A DNA stretch of 64,000 nucleotides, taken from the NCBI RefSeq assembly GCF_000526515.1, contig NZ_JAGF01000001.1:248001-312000 (forward strand), in the 5' to 3' direction. This DNA comes from Cellulomonas sp. KRMCY2 (GTDB lineage: Bacteria > Actinomycetota > Actinomycetes > Actinomycetales > Cellulomonadaceae). The stretch's first letter is position 1. Each line of letters opens with the position of its first letter. The notes under the pieces are model-generated. The model did no database searches, was not told where the DNA came from, and was given only the letters and a program-made list of their open reading frames with translations. The position numbers and the translations under genes were made by a program. Positions 16,732-24,710 of this stretch are shown in pieces.

Positions 16732-17298
16732 ATGGACCCGGACCTGACATTCGACATCCCCGCCGCGGACCGAGCTCTCGCCGAGCTGGTCGCCCGGGCC
16801 ACAAGCATCCCCGATGCCCGCGAACGGTCCTTGGTCCTCGAGCACATCCTGCGCCGGCTGACCGGTCCCAGCGCCGGGATCATGCTCGCGCTCCGTACCA
16901 GCCTCAGCGTCACCCTGCGCGGGCGCCTCGAAGCTGGCGAGACACTCACTCAGATCGCAGCGGCTGACGGCATCGCGAAGCCGAAGGTGCACCTTCTGGT
17001 CCACCGTGACGACGCATTGACCCCCGTCGCCCGCCAGGCCCGTGCGGACGCGGCCGAAGCTCGCCGTCTCGCCGCGCTCCCAGCCCGGCAGGCAGCAGCC
17101 GCCGCCCGGCAAGCAGAACGCCGCGCCACCCGTGCGGCCGCAAGAGCAGCCCAGGCAGCACAGCGCGCGACCGCTGGTGCGGCGTGGCTTGCCCGTCTCG
17201 AGGCCGGCGAACCCCTGACCGCCCTCGCAGCCGAAGCCGGCATGACGCGTCAGGGCCTCACCGTCCTGGTCACCGCCGCTCGCCACGCACGACCGTGA
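16732..17298 (+). CDS. Protein with two HTH repeats (candidate regulator)
   Basis: A 188-residue protein. Two related HTH segments, RLEAGETLTQIAAADGIAKP (about residue 64) and RLEAGEPLTALAAEAGMTRQ (about residue 162), flank a long Ala/Arg-rich helical linker. Two matching HTH units joined by a rod fit binding to the two mirrored operator copies at 16524-16722. The ATG at 16732 is leaderless, with TACGAT ending 7 bases upstream. No named family was recognised. Confidence 0.7.
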   Translation: MDPDLTFDIPAADRALAELVARATSIPDARERSLVLEHILRRLTGPSAGIMLALRTSLSVTLRGRLEAGETLTQIAAADGIAKPKVHLLVHRDDALTPVARQARADAAEARRLAALPARQAAAAARQAERRATRAAARAAQAAQRATAGAAWLARLEAGEPLTALAAEAGMTRQGLTVLVTAARHARP

Positions 17299-17340
17299 GC
17301 CCTGCCTAGGGCTTCGCTGACCCGCTGGGATGACCGTCAC

Positions 17341-17374
17341 GACACCCGCCTCCACCACGGGGGCGGGTGTCTTT
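17341..17374. terminator. Terminator after the two-HTH gene
   Basis: A 10-base stem (GACACCCGCC / GGCGGGTGTC) closed by an 11-base loop and followed by TTT, 43 bases after the stop at 17298. Confidence 0.75.
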
Positions 17375-17478
17375 ACGTCACCAGGCGGCCCGTTCCTCGA
17401 TGGTCGGCGCGCAGATACCGCTGACCTCCGCGTGTGTGCTACACGACAGTATTTTTGGCGCCTGTTTGAGCCGCCACT

Positions 17479-17486
17479 GTCTAGAC
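17479..17486. promoter_or_regulatory. GTCTAGAC operator-like site
   Basis: A perfect palindrome 9 bases above a CAGACT -10-like box that ends 6 bases before the ATG at 17508. It controls the head of the transfer-like operon. Confidence 0.55.
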
Positions 17487-17507
17487 GTTTGCGGGCAGAC
17501 TGGGAGC

Positions 17508-17717
17508 ATGAGCAGCCACGAGCGGACACCAGCGGACACCAACGACCCGGAGCGCCTGTCGGTGGCCGGGGCAGCACGGCTGACCTCCCTATCGACGCGC
17601 ACCCTTCGCCGGGCGATCCAGGCCGGGCACCTGCCCGCGAGCCGGCCCACCCCCAGGCGTGTGCTCATCCGCCCTGCCGACCTGAGCGCATGGCTCGACA
17701 CTCCCTCAGCCCGATGA
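17508..17717 (+). CDS. Excisionase-type HTH protein
   Basis: A 69-residue protein, nearly all one helix-turn-helix_17-like domain: LSVAGAARLTSLSTRTLRRA, then the wing SRPTPRRVLIRPADLSAWL. The stop TGA overlaps an ATG in the frame of the next gene (ATGA at 17714), suggesting translational coupling. It is the first gene of an operon with TrbL-like, wall-hydrolase and small membrane proteins. Confidence 0.78.
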   Translation: MSSHERTPADTNDPERLSVAGAARLTSLSTRTLRRAIQAGHLPASRPTPRRVLIRPADLSAWLDTPSAR

Positions 17718-17758
17718 CCCGGCCCCGCACGACCAGCGCACGGAAGGACGTGGCAACC

Positions 17759-20176
17759 ATGACCGCACCCGCCCAGGCCCCAGCCCCCGCTCGCCGGTGG
17801 TGGCAGCGGCGAGCGATCACCGCGTCGCTCACGGCAGTCCTCGTCGGCAGCGCACTGATCGTCGGCGCCCTCGCTGGTGCTCAGCCGGCCGCCGCCGGGC
17901 CGTGCGACCCGAACCAGACCTTGGCGCCGATCGCGGGCACGGGCACCGCCGGGGTGACCAACCAGCTCCTGGATGTGGATGGGTACGCGGTCGTCACTTC
18001 TGCTGGTGGGCGCGAGGGCTACCCCGCTGGCCTGGGGCTGACTTTCAGCTCGTTCGGCCTGACCCCGTGCGGGGATGCTTTGCAGAGTGGGGCGGTCGGC
18101 ACCGCCAAGGTCTTGTGGGATGTTTTCGCCCTCCTCCCGTTGCGCTTCCTTGGTCTGATCCTCGATTTCTCACTCGGCGGGTCGCTCGCTGAAACGCTCT
18201 TGGGCTTCGCGCAGGGCCTGGTGACGGCCCTCCAGCAGCACGTTTTCGTCGCCTGGGCGCCGCTGGTGATCACCCTCGCGCTGATCACGGTCATCCTCGG
18301 GATCGCCCGCGGCCGAGGACAGAAGGGCTGGGGTGATCTGGCGTGGATGCTGATCGTCATCGCGATCGCGGGCATTTTCGCCACCCCCACGGGGATCGGG
18401 CTCGCTCAGACCGCGAACCGCGCGACCGCACAGCTGACCCGCTGTGCCGCCCTCGCACCCTCGGGCGGGTGCGAATCCGGGTCAATCTCCGACTCCGTCC
18501 TGGAGGTGTTGGTCGGCGACACGTGGGCCGCGGGGGTTCTTGGTGAGCTCGGCGCGCAGCCAGCACCGTCGAGCCTGCACTTCACCGCCGACGGGGGCGT
18601 GCCGGATATTTCCCAGGCGTGGGATGTGACAGTCCCGGTCCAGGCGATCCCGGCGCGGGTCGAGAACCAGCCCACTTGGGGTGAGGTGTGGCGGTGGACC
18701 GGGGCGTACACCGCCGCTGAGTCCTCGAGGATCTTGTCCGCCCCGGACGCGCGGTGCTCAATCTCCGGGAGCTCGCCGGAGACCATCGACATTTCGAACC
18801 CCGACTTTGCCGACCTCGAGAAGGGGGAGCTCTGCAGCTACAAGTGGGTCGTCCGTACGGCGATGCTTTCCGAGCTGGCGACCAGCTTCCCCGACAGCTA
18901 CCAGGACGCCCGCGGAGCGACCAGCTCGGGCATGACGGCCTCCCTTACCGCGCTCGGGCTGATCCCCGCGATGGTCGGCGTCGCGGCCCTCGGCATCGCC
19001 GTCTTGATGGCCGAGATCGAACTGATCCTGCTCATCGTCATCTCGCCAGTCGTCGCGCTGTTCGCCCTCAAGGACGTCGCCACTGGCCGGCGGTGGGCCG
19101 AGAAGGTCGTGGCGACGATCATCAGGAGGATCACCACCGGCGTGGTCCTGGGCCTCGTCATCTTCATGCTCGCCGCCCTGCAGCAGCTGGTCGCCGGCAC
19201 CCTGGTCGGTGCGCCCGCCGGTGCCCCGGTCGTGCCAGTGCTGCTCCGGCCGTTGGCGGTCGGTCTGCTCGGTGTCGTGGTCGCGATCGCGGGGTTCAAG
19301 CTCGCCGGGCAGGTCCGGGATATGGCACTGTCCGCTGCGGGTCTCCCTGAGGGTGACGGTCACGGCGACAAGGCGACGGGCGCAGCCAAGCAGCTCGGCC
19401 TGGGCGCGGTCGCCGCTGGTGTTGGTGCGGCGACTGCGGGTAAGGGTGCGCACTTTGCCGGGGCGGGGAAGGCCCTCCTGCACAACGGCGGCGGGCACTC
19501 CCTCCGGTCGGCGGTCAGGACCGGAGTACACGCGGGTCGTGGTGCTTCCCGTGGCCCGGTCGCCAAGGCAACCCCCGGCGACGCCGGGGACAGCGGCGAT
19601 AGCGGCGGCTTCAGCCGGGCACCCGGCGGGGAGGCGTTCGACCAGGACCCTCAAGGACACGTCGATGCTGGCCGTCGGACCAGCGACGCGTGGGCGAAGG
19701 TCATGGAGGTCCCGCAGCTGGCGGAGGCGCGTGCGGCGTCCCTGCGGGCGGCGGCAGCCCAACTCGCCGCGGCGAAGGCCGAGCTCACGGTCGCGGAGGC
19801 CCGACAGGTTGCCGCCCGTGACGCAGGTCAGGTCGCTGCGACGGCCCGCGTTGAGCAGCTCGTCGCGCAGGGCGTCGAACCTGCTGCGGCGGCCTGGCAG
19901 GCGGACGCCGAGCTGAGCGAGCGCCTCGCACCGACCATCCAGCTGGTGGCCGCCGCCCAGGAGCGAGTCGGTGCCGCGAACGTGCGGGTTGCTGCCGCGG
20001 AGCAGGGTGACGGTACAGCCCTGGCGGAAGCGGTCCGGGACGCGATCGTCGCCGGTCAGTCCGCTGACGAGGTCGCAGCCCGCCACGGCCTGGACGGTGA
20101 CGCCAGGGTTGCCCTTCGGGGCTTCGAGGACGCGCGAAGGTTCGAGCTCCGCATGGCCTACCCATCGGACTACTGA
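17759..20176 (+). CDS. TrbL/VirB6-like conjugation membrane protein
   Basis: An 805-residue protein. It has an N-terminal signal or anchor helix, an extracytoplasmic segment with Cys pairs, and several long hydrophobic helices (AWAPLVITLALITVILGIA, LGLIPAMVGVAALGIAVLM, LRPLAVGLLGVVVAIAGFKL). The C-terminal cytoplasmic region of about 250 residues is Ala/Gln-rich, helical and coiled-coil-like. Layout and size fit the TrbL/VirB6 polytopic channel subunit of actinobacterial type IV secretion. The ATG at 17759 follows GGAAGGA; an in-frame ATG at 17714 overlaps the upstream stop and is the alternative. Confidence 0.72.
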   Translation: MTAPAQAPAPARRWWQRRAITASLTAVLVGSALIVGALAGAQPAAAGPCDPNQTLAPIAGTGTAGVTNQLLDVDGYAVVTSAGGREGYPAGLGLTFSSFGLTPCGDALQSGAVGTAKVLWDVFALLPLRFLGLILDFSLGGSLAETLLGFAQGLVTALQQHVFVAWAPLVITLALITVILGIARGRGQKGWGDLAWMLIVIAIAGIFATPTGIGLAQTANRATAQLTRCAALAPSGGCESGSISDSVLEVLVGDTWAAGVLGELGAQPAPSSLHFTADGGVPDISQAWDVTVPVQAIPARVENQPTWGEVWRWTGAYTAAESSRILSAPDARCSISGSSPETIDISNPDFADLEKGELCSYKWVVRTAMLSELATSFPDSYQDARGATSSGMTASLTALGLIPAMVGVAALGIAVLMAEIELILLIVISPVVALFALKDVATGRRWAEKVVATIIRRITTGVVLGLVIFMLAALQQLVAGTLVGAPAGAPVVPVLLRPLAVGLLGVVVAIAGFKLAGQVRDMALSAAGLPEGDGHGDKATGAAKQLGLGAVAAGVGAATAGKGAHFAGAGKALLHNGGGHSLRSAVRTGVHAGRGASRGPVAKATPGDAGDSGDSGGFSRAPGGEAFDQDPQGHVDAGRRTSDAWAKVMEVPQLAEARAASLRAAAAQLAAAKAELTVAEARQVAARDAGQVAATARVEQLVAQGVEPAAAAWQADAELSERLAPTIQLVAAAQERVGAANVRVAAAEQGDGTALAEAVRDAIVAGQSADEVAARHGLDGDARVALRGFEDARRFELRMAYPSDY

Positions 20177-20177
20177 C

Positions 20178-21479
20178 GTGGGCGCCATCCTCGGGCGGCT
20201 GGCGCTCCAGCTCGCCGCCCAAGCGCTGCAGACCAAGAAGGGGCGGGCGGTGATCGCCGGGGCCGCCGCCCTGGTGTTGCTGCTCCCGCTCGCCCTGATC
20301 CTCGGGGTGGCGACGATCAGCACGGCCGCCGCACAGGATGCCTCGACCCTCGCCATCCAGGAGGAGGAAGCGATCACGGGCCGGTGCTTCGCTGACCCGG
20401 TCGCAACCGAGCAGGACGCGACACTCTGGGCGGACCTGACCGTCGCCCAGCAGGAAGCTGCGACCACAATCGTCGGGGTCGTGCGGTCTGCGACGGTCGT
20501 GCCCGGTGGGGCTGACGATCTGACCGCCCGGCAGGCGGCGGTCGTGGCGATCGCGGCATCCATGCAGGAGTCCCGCCTGACGAACCTGGGCGGCGGCGAC
20601 CAGGACTCCCTCGGTCTGTTCCAGCAGCGCCCCTCAATGGGGTGGGGGACGACGGAACAGCTCGGCGATCCGATCTACGCCACGACGGCATTCCTCTACG
20701 GCGCGACCACCAACCCCGGCCTCGTCGATGTGCCCGGCTGGCCGACCCTCTCGCTGACGATCGCAGCCCAGGCCGTCCAAAGGTCCGGGTACCCGGCCGC
20801 ATATGCGCAATGGCAGGGCTTCGCCCAGGACGTGGTCGACGAGCTGTGGGCGACCACCCCGCTCGCCGGGGTCCACCCAGCCTTGGACCGCCCCGACCTG
20901 GGTGACGCGACCACGGCGATCCTCCGGCCGGTGACCTTGGAGATCCGGGGCGGTGACGCCGGGTGCGAGCTCGTCGGGGTCGACGCCCCCACAACCACCT
21001 GGGACGGGGTCTACCGGAAGCCTGTCGAGTGGGGCGGGTACGCCAACGGGCATATTCCACCGGCCGCCATGTGCATCATCCCGTGGGCACCGACGCACCT
21101 GGCGCGCTGCGACGCGGTCACCGCCCTGACCCAGCTCAACGAGCTGTACAAGGCCGACCACGGCGGCCAGCCCCTGGGAATCAGTTCGTCCTACCGGAAC
21201 TTTGACCGGCAGGTCGAGCTCAAGCGGCAGCTGGGATACCTCGCCGCCGAGGCCGGCAAGTCGAACCACGGCCTGGGCATGGCCCTAGACCTCATCGGGT
21301 TCGGTGGGGTCGGCGACTACACCAAGCCGAACTACCTGTGGATGATGGCCAACGCCCCCGCCTTCGGGTGGGTTTCGCCCCCGTGGACGTTGCCGGGCGT
21401 CCAGGGCCCAGACGAGCCGTGGCACTGGGAGTTCATGGGCTCACCCGAGCCGCCACCGGTCGTCGCCCCCACCCCGTAG
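20178..21479 (+). CDS. VirB1-like bifunctional cell-wall hydrolase
   Basis: A 433-residue protein. An N-terminal membrane anchor (about residues 25-50) is followed by a lysozyme-like transglycosylase region (AASMQESRLTNL, then DSLGLFQQRPSMGWG, about residues 130-155). The C-terminal M15/VanY D-Ala-D-Ala carboxypeptidase domain has zinc-site motifs SNHGLGMALD and EPWHWEF. It would open the wall locally for the transfer apparatus. The GTG start lies 1 base after the upstream stop, so the pair is probably translated together. Joining both wall activities in one protein is typical of conjugation loci in Gram-positives. Confidence 0.85.
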   Translation: MGAILGRLALQLAAQALQTKKGRAVIAGAAALVLLLPLALILGVATISTAAAQDASTLAIQEEEAITGRCFADPVATEQDATLWADLTVAQQEAATTIVGVVRSATVVPGGADDLTARQAAVVAIAASMQESRLTNLGGGDQDSLGLFQQRPSMGWGTTEQLGDPIYATTAFLYGATTNPGLVDVPGWPTLSLTIAAQAVQRSGYPAAYAQWQGFAQDVVDELWATTPLAGVHPALDRPDLGDATTAILRPVTLEIRGGDAGCELVGVDAPTTTWDGVYRKPVEWGGYANGHIPPAAMCIIPWAPTHLARCDAVTALTQLNELYKADHGGQPLGISSSYRNFDRQVELKRQLGYLAAEAGKSNHGLGMALDLIGFGGVGDYTKPNYLWMMANAPAFGWVSPPWTLPGVQGPDEPWHWEFMGSPEPPPVVAPTP

Positions 21480-21522
21480 TCGCCCGCTCCACCGCTGGAA
21501 TCGCACCCGAAGGAGACCGATC

Positions 21523-21720
21523 ATGACCATGACCGCAACCGCAACCATGACCGAACCGTCTGCCACCCAGACGGTCGCCTGGTGCATCCTCACGGGTGCC
21601 CCGGTCCCGGCCGAGGGCCTGACCGCCGTCCAGGTCGCCGTGGTGGGCCGGTGGGTCAGGTGGGGGCAGTACGCCGCCGCCGCCCTCGCTGCCTACGTGG
21701 CGGCCGTCGCCCTGATCTGA
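21523..21720 (+). CDS. Small membrane protein of the transfer operon
   Basis: A 65-residue protein with a Thr-rich start and a C-terminal hydrophobic helix (YAAAALAAYVAAVALI). AAGGAG precedes the ATG. It is the last gene before the terminator at 21741. Function unknown; probably an accessory subunit. Confidence 0.7.
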   Translation: MTMTATATMTEPSATQTVAWCILTGAPVPAEGLTAVQVAVVGRWVRWGQYAAAALAAYVAAVALI

Positions 21721-21740
21721 CCCTCCGCCCCTGGTCGACC

Positions 21741-21772
21741 CGAAGCCCCGCTGCTCAGCCGGCGGGGCTTCG
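21741..21772. terminator. Bidirectional terminator
   Basis: A perfect 11-base stem (CGAAGCCCCGC / GCGGGGCTTCG) followed by TTG, between the convergent genes ending at 21720 (plus) and 21783 (minus). Confidence 0.8.
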
Positions 21773-21782
21773 TTGTAAAGGG

Positions 21783-22049
21783 TCAGGGTGTGTCGTGCTT
21801 GAGTGCGCGGGCGATCGTTTCGTGGTGGACGCCGGCAGCACGAGCGATGAACGCCCGCGCACCCCACCCCCCGCCACGTTCGGTGTGGACCTGGTGAACG
21901 GTCGCGACCCACTGGTCACGCGCGGCGGATGGGGTCCACCGAGTAGGTCGCCGTCCACCCGCAGCGGCCGTGTACTCCACCCATGCCGCTGCGACGAGCT
22001 CAGCGTGGGCGAGATCGCGGCGCGCCGCTGTGACCGCCGGGGTGGTCAT
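21783..22049 (-). CDS. Small protein with HTH-like C-terminus
   Basis: An 88-residue protein. The C-terminal segment GARAFIARAAGVHHETIARA looks like an HTH recognition unit; the N-terminus is helical. Its ATG overlaps the stop of the upstream gene (TGATG), so the two are translationally coupled. No family recognised. Confidence 0.68.
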   Translation of the reverse strand: MTTPAVTAARRDLAHAELVAAAWVEYTAAAGGRRPTRWTPSAARDQWVATVHQVHTERGGGWGARAFIARAAGVHHETIARALKHDTP

Positions 22050-22531
22050 CAGTCGTTCTCGGCGGTGAGGTCGTGCCGCTCCATCGCGGCGCTGAGCTCG
22101 TCGGCCGTGACGATCTGCACCCAGCGGGCGCTACCCGACTGGTCGTACCGGACCTCGAAGCAGTCGTTGACGATCTCGTCGTAGTCGAAGCTCTCGGCGT
22201 AGTCACCGGCCATGGTCCGCAGGCCGTCCACGACCTGCCCGCGGTCCTGGTGGACCTCGCCCTGACCGCTGTCCGTGACGTATGCCTCCCACGTGGTCCA
22301 CGTGACCCCGTCGCCGGTGTGGTCGGAGAGCTCCTCGCCGATGGTGTAACCCGAGTACTCGGCATAGGGGTCGGCGAGGGCCGCCAGGGCGTCGGTGCTG
22401 TCGGCCTCGACCGTGGGGAGTGCAATCTCGGCGACGGTTTCCGTCGAGGTCTCGATGGTGAGGGTGCGGGCGATGATCTCGCCCTCGTCGTTGGTGACGG
22501 TGATGATCTTGACGGCCGCGGGTGCACTCAT
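22049..22531 (-). CDS. Unknown acidic protein
   Basis: A 160-residue, strongly acidic protein starting MSAPAAVKIITVTNDEGEII. It has a beta-rich N-terminus and a helical C-terminus. The ATG at 22531 was preferred over one 15 bases upstream because AAGGG lies about 9 bases before it. A GTCTATAC site lies 32 bases upstream. Acidic charge and coupling to an HTH-like protein could mean an antirestriction or anti-repressor role, but no motif supports that firmly. Confidence 0.7.
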   Translation of the reverse strand: MSAPAAVKIITVTNDEGEIIARTLTIETSTETVAEIALPTVEADSTDALAALADPYAEYSGYTIGEELSDHTGDGVTWTTWEAYVTDSGQGEVHQDRGQVVDGLRTMAGDYAESFDYDEIVNDCFEVRYDQSGSARWVQIVTADELSAAMERHDLTAEND

Positions 22532-22562
22532 TGGACTGCCCTTCATGGATCGGATGCTGCCT

Positions 22563-22570
22563 GTCTATAC
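22563..22570. promoter_or_regulatory. GTCTATAC operator-like site
   Basis: Lies 32 bases upstream of the ATG at 22531 (minus strand), next to a TAGGAT box that could be the -10. Confidence 0.55.
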
Positions 22571-22672
22571 ATCCATCCTATCGGCGCGATTTCTCGCACA
22601 TAAGGGATCGGGGCCCACATTCTCACAATCTCACTCGAATGAGTGAATGTGCAGGTCAGAGCCGCACAGAAA

Positions 22673-22723
22673 TAGCACACGAGCGTGCTAGCGCACTCTT
22701 GGGAATAGCACTCTGGCGTGCTA
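22673..22723. promoter_or_regulatory. Two TAGCAC-N6-GTGCTA operator-like palindromes
   Basis: TAGCACACGAGCGTGCTA at 22673-22690 and TAGCACTCTGGCGTGCTA at 22706-22723 are 33 bases apart. They lie between the end of the minus-strand HEPN-type operon and the start region of the gene at 22531. Related sites occur at 38655, 40478, 41435 and about 50873. Confidence 0.65.
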
Positions 22724-22900
22724 CCGGCTGCCTTTGCAATAGCAGCACCGGCTGGGGCCCCGCTGCTCCCCCTTCGCGGCGAGGGCGGCGGCGACCTCCC
22801 GGTCGATGCGGACCTGTAGGGCCCGCACCCGCGCGACCTGCGCCGGGGTCAGCGGCCGGCGGCGGGGGCGGGCAAGGCGCACCTTAATGACGACGGTCAC
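22721..22900 (-). CDS. Small basic partner of the HEPN-like protein (copy 1)
   Basis: A 59-residue protein, basic at its N-terminus (KVRLARPRRRPLTPAQVARV), then a helix, and ending in a Cys cluster (RCCYCKG). The GTG at 22900 overlaps the stop of the upstream HEPN-like gene (GTGA). Its paralogue at 27848-28030 shares RRRPLTPAQ.ARVRA.Q.RIDREV in the same coupled arrangement, which strongly supports it as a real gene. It could be an antitoxin-like or RNA-binding partner. Confidence 0.72.
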   Translation of the reverse strand: MTVVIKVRLARPRRRPLTPAQVARVRALQVRIDREVAAALAAKGEQRGPSRCCYCKGSR

Positions 22901-23337
22901 TGTGCGGCTCCGTCCACCAGAGCGATCGCGAGGTCGATCATGGACTCCGCGAGCTGGACGGCGGCCTCCACGTCGTCCCAGGCGACCTCCACGGTGATGC
23001 CGGCCTCTTCCGCATCGACTACCAACTGCTGCCAGGCAGGGACCAGCCCATCGAGCTCAGGCGATGCCCCGGTCGCCGCCAGGAGCACGTCGTCAAGCTT
23101 TGCCTCCCGTGCTGTCTCGCTGACCACCACGGCATAGCCCTGGTGCGCCGCGACCGCGACGAGTGCCCGCCGGCCCGCGGACGCGCACGCCCACAGGGCC
23201 GGGACGGGGCTCTCAAGGAGGCTCACGGCGCGGATGCCCTCGCGCGCAAGGACCAGCGAACGGCGCGCCATGCCTGCGGGGGCTGGTGCTTCGAGCCGCC
23301 CAGCAGCCACCAGGGCGTCGACGCTCAGAGGCTCCAT
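22897..23337 (-). CDS. HEPN-like helical protein (copy 1)
   Basis: A 146-residue all-helical protein. It starts MEPLSVDALVAAGRLEAPAP and carries ACASAGRRALVAVAAHQGYA, the pattern of the small HEPN family in toxin-antitoxin and defence loci. The usual RNase motif (R-N-x4-H) is not visible where expected, near WQQLVVDAEEAG, so catalysis is doubtful. Closely related to the gene at 28027-28470, and each is followed by the same small basic protein. Confidence 0.68.
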   Translation of the reverse strand: MEPLSVDALVAAGRLEAPAPAGMARRSLVLAREGIRAVSLLESPVPALWACASAGRRALVAVAAHQGYAVVVSETAREAKLDDVLLAATGASPELDGLVPAWQQLVVDAEEAGITVEVAWDDVEAAVQLAESMIDLAIALVDGAAQ

Positions 23338-23425
23338 CAGCTAAGCGTGCCACGAGCGGCGCGCGACCGGGGAGCTCTCGTTGCCGCGCACTCGGCCAGT
23401 TGGGGACCGGGCTACGCTCCGACCC

Positions 23426-23770
23426 ATGGGTCTCAAGGAGTGGGCAGCCAAAGCGCCGATGGCGACCTTCGGGTTCAAGGACCAGATCGTCCTCTACCGA
23501 GATCGGGTACAGCACGGCAAGGATGAGTTCCCCCTGACCGGCGTGTCCGCTCGCGTCGAGGCGGGCTCTGAGATCCAGCAGCGAGTCACGGCCACCCGGC
23601 TGCTGGCCATCGGCATCTTCGCGTTGGCCGCCAAGAAGAAGTCCGGGGGCGAGTCCTACCTGACAGTCGAGGGCCCGGACTTCTTCTGGACGCTCGAGGT
23701 GGATCGGAAGGAGCAGGCCAAGGCGCGGGAGTTTGCCGCGAAGGTGAACAACCAGGTTCGCTCGGCCTAG
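23426..23770 (+). CDS. Small PH-like domain protein
   Basis: A 114-residue protein. Alternating strands (DQIVLYRDRVQHGKDEFPLT, then the Val/Ala segment and SYLTVEGPDFFWTLEVD) and a C-terminal helix resemble the bacterial PH-like fold of short actinobacterial proteins. The ATG at 23426 is leaderless, with TACGCT 7 bases before it. It is divergent from the HEPN-like operon. Function unknown. Confidence 0.68.
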   Translation: MGLKEWAAKAPMATFGFKDQIVLYRDRVQHGKDEFPLTGVSARVEAGSEIQQRVTATRLLAIGIFALAAKKKSGGESYLTVEGPDFFWTLEVDRKEQAKAREFAAKVNNQVRSA

Positions 23771-23807
23771 CGCCGCACGGGTCTCTGGGCGGGGCACCGC
23801 AGCGTTC

Positions 23808-23921
23808 TCAGCCCTTGCCGAGTGTCGCGCCGGCCTTGGACTTCGCGGCTTTGCTCGAGCCGTCGGACGCGAGCGTCGCACCAGCCTTGGAGAGTGCTGT
23901 CTTCGAAGGTTTGCCCATCAT
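23808..23921 (-). CDS. 37-residue basic SKAGATL-repeat protein
   Basis: A short frame too small for most gene callers: MMGKPSKTALSKAGATLASD followed by SSKAAKSKAGATLGKG. It contains two SKAGATL repeats and about a quarter Lys. GAGGAGG lies 6 bases before the ATG at 23921. Similar tiny Lys/Ala proteins are common near regulatory and toxin-antitoxin genes in actinobacteria; the role is unknown. Confidence 0.62.
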   Translation of the reverse strand: MMGKPSKTALSKAGATLASDGSSKAAKSKAGATLGKG

Positions 23922-24001
23922 GATCGCCTCCTCTGCGGGCGTCACTGCCAGGGTCTCAAGCGCCACTGACATCCCAAGGCGGGCGTCGCTAGGGTCGTCG
24001 C

Positions 24002-24628
24002 GTGAGGAAGCCGAGGGCGGATGAGCCGAAGCCGATCCGCCTGTTGGATGAGCACCCAGCGACGGACTACAACCGGCTGATCATCCGGTACCCGTACCGG
24101 ACGGACTCGGACTACGCGTTCGCGTACCACGAGGCGGCCAAGAGGCTCGCCGCGAGCTTCCGGGGCGAAGCGATCGACGACACGATCCTCATCCCGTACC
24201 TGATGCTGTATCGGCATGCGTTCGAGTTGCAGTTGAAGTCGATGGTCCGCCAGCTCGCTGCTTGGCGGCGCTACTACGAGCGCGAGTATGGCGTGGAGGT
24301 CAACGCCGCCTCCGTAGAGGAGCGACTGAAGGCCAGCCATGGACACGTGCTCCACAAGGTCCTGAACGAACTACAGAAGCACTACTCCGCGATCGAACCC
24401 TCGCAGCCGTTCCCCGAGAGCGTCGAGAGACTGATCCTCGCGTTTCACGAGGCCGACAAGAGCGGGATGGCGTTCCGCTACACCGGCTACCTACCAGACA
24501 CCCAGGAGCGGGTCGACTTCCACCACTTGCGCGAGCATCTTGACGACCAGTTCGACTTGCTCAGAGTGGTCCTAGATCCCATCGAGGCAGGGTACGACGC
24601 CATGCCCGACCCGGACGAGTACATGTAG
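24002..24628 (+). CDS. HEPN-type helical protein, unknown function
   Basis: A 208-residue mostly helical protein. The block YLMLYRHAFELQLKSMVRQL resembles the conserved helix of HEPN-like proteins found in defence islands, followed by a His-rich stretch (SHGHVLHKVLNELQ). The GTG at 24002 is leaderless, with TAGGGT 6 bases before it. It neighbours two nuclease genes. Whether it is an RNase is not decided by the sequence. Confidence 0.65.
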   Translation: MRKPRADEPKPIRLLDEHPATDYNRLIIRYPYRTDSDYAFAYHEAAKRLAASFRGEAIDDTILIPYLMLYRHAFELQLKSMVRQLAAWRRYYEREYGVEVNAASVEERLKASHGHVLHKVLNELQKHYSAIEPSQPFPESVERLILAFHEADKSGMAFRYTGYLPDTQERVDFHHLREHLDDQFDLLRVVLDPIEAGYDAMPDPDEYM

Positions 24629-24710
24629 GAACCCCCGCTGCCACGACCTATCCCCGGGCGCGTGCCCTCGCTCGACCGCCGTTCCTGAGCACGTCGAGTC
24701 CCATGCGAGT

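Noticed and set aside
22897-23337. MNT-HEPN toxin-antitoxin pair with a nucleotidyltransferase antitoxin
   Set aside because: The partner is a 59-residue basic protein with no nucleotidyltransferase motif.
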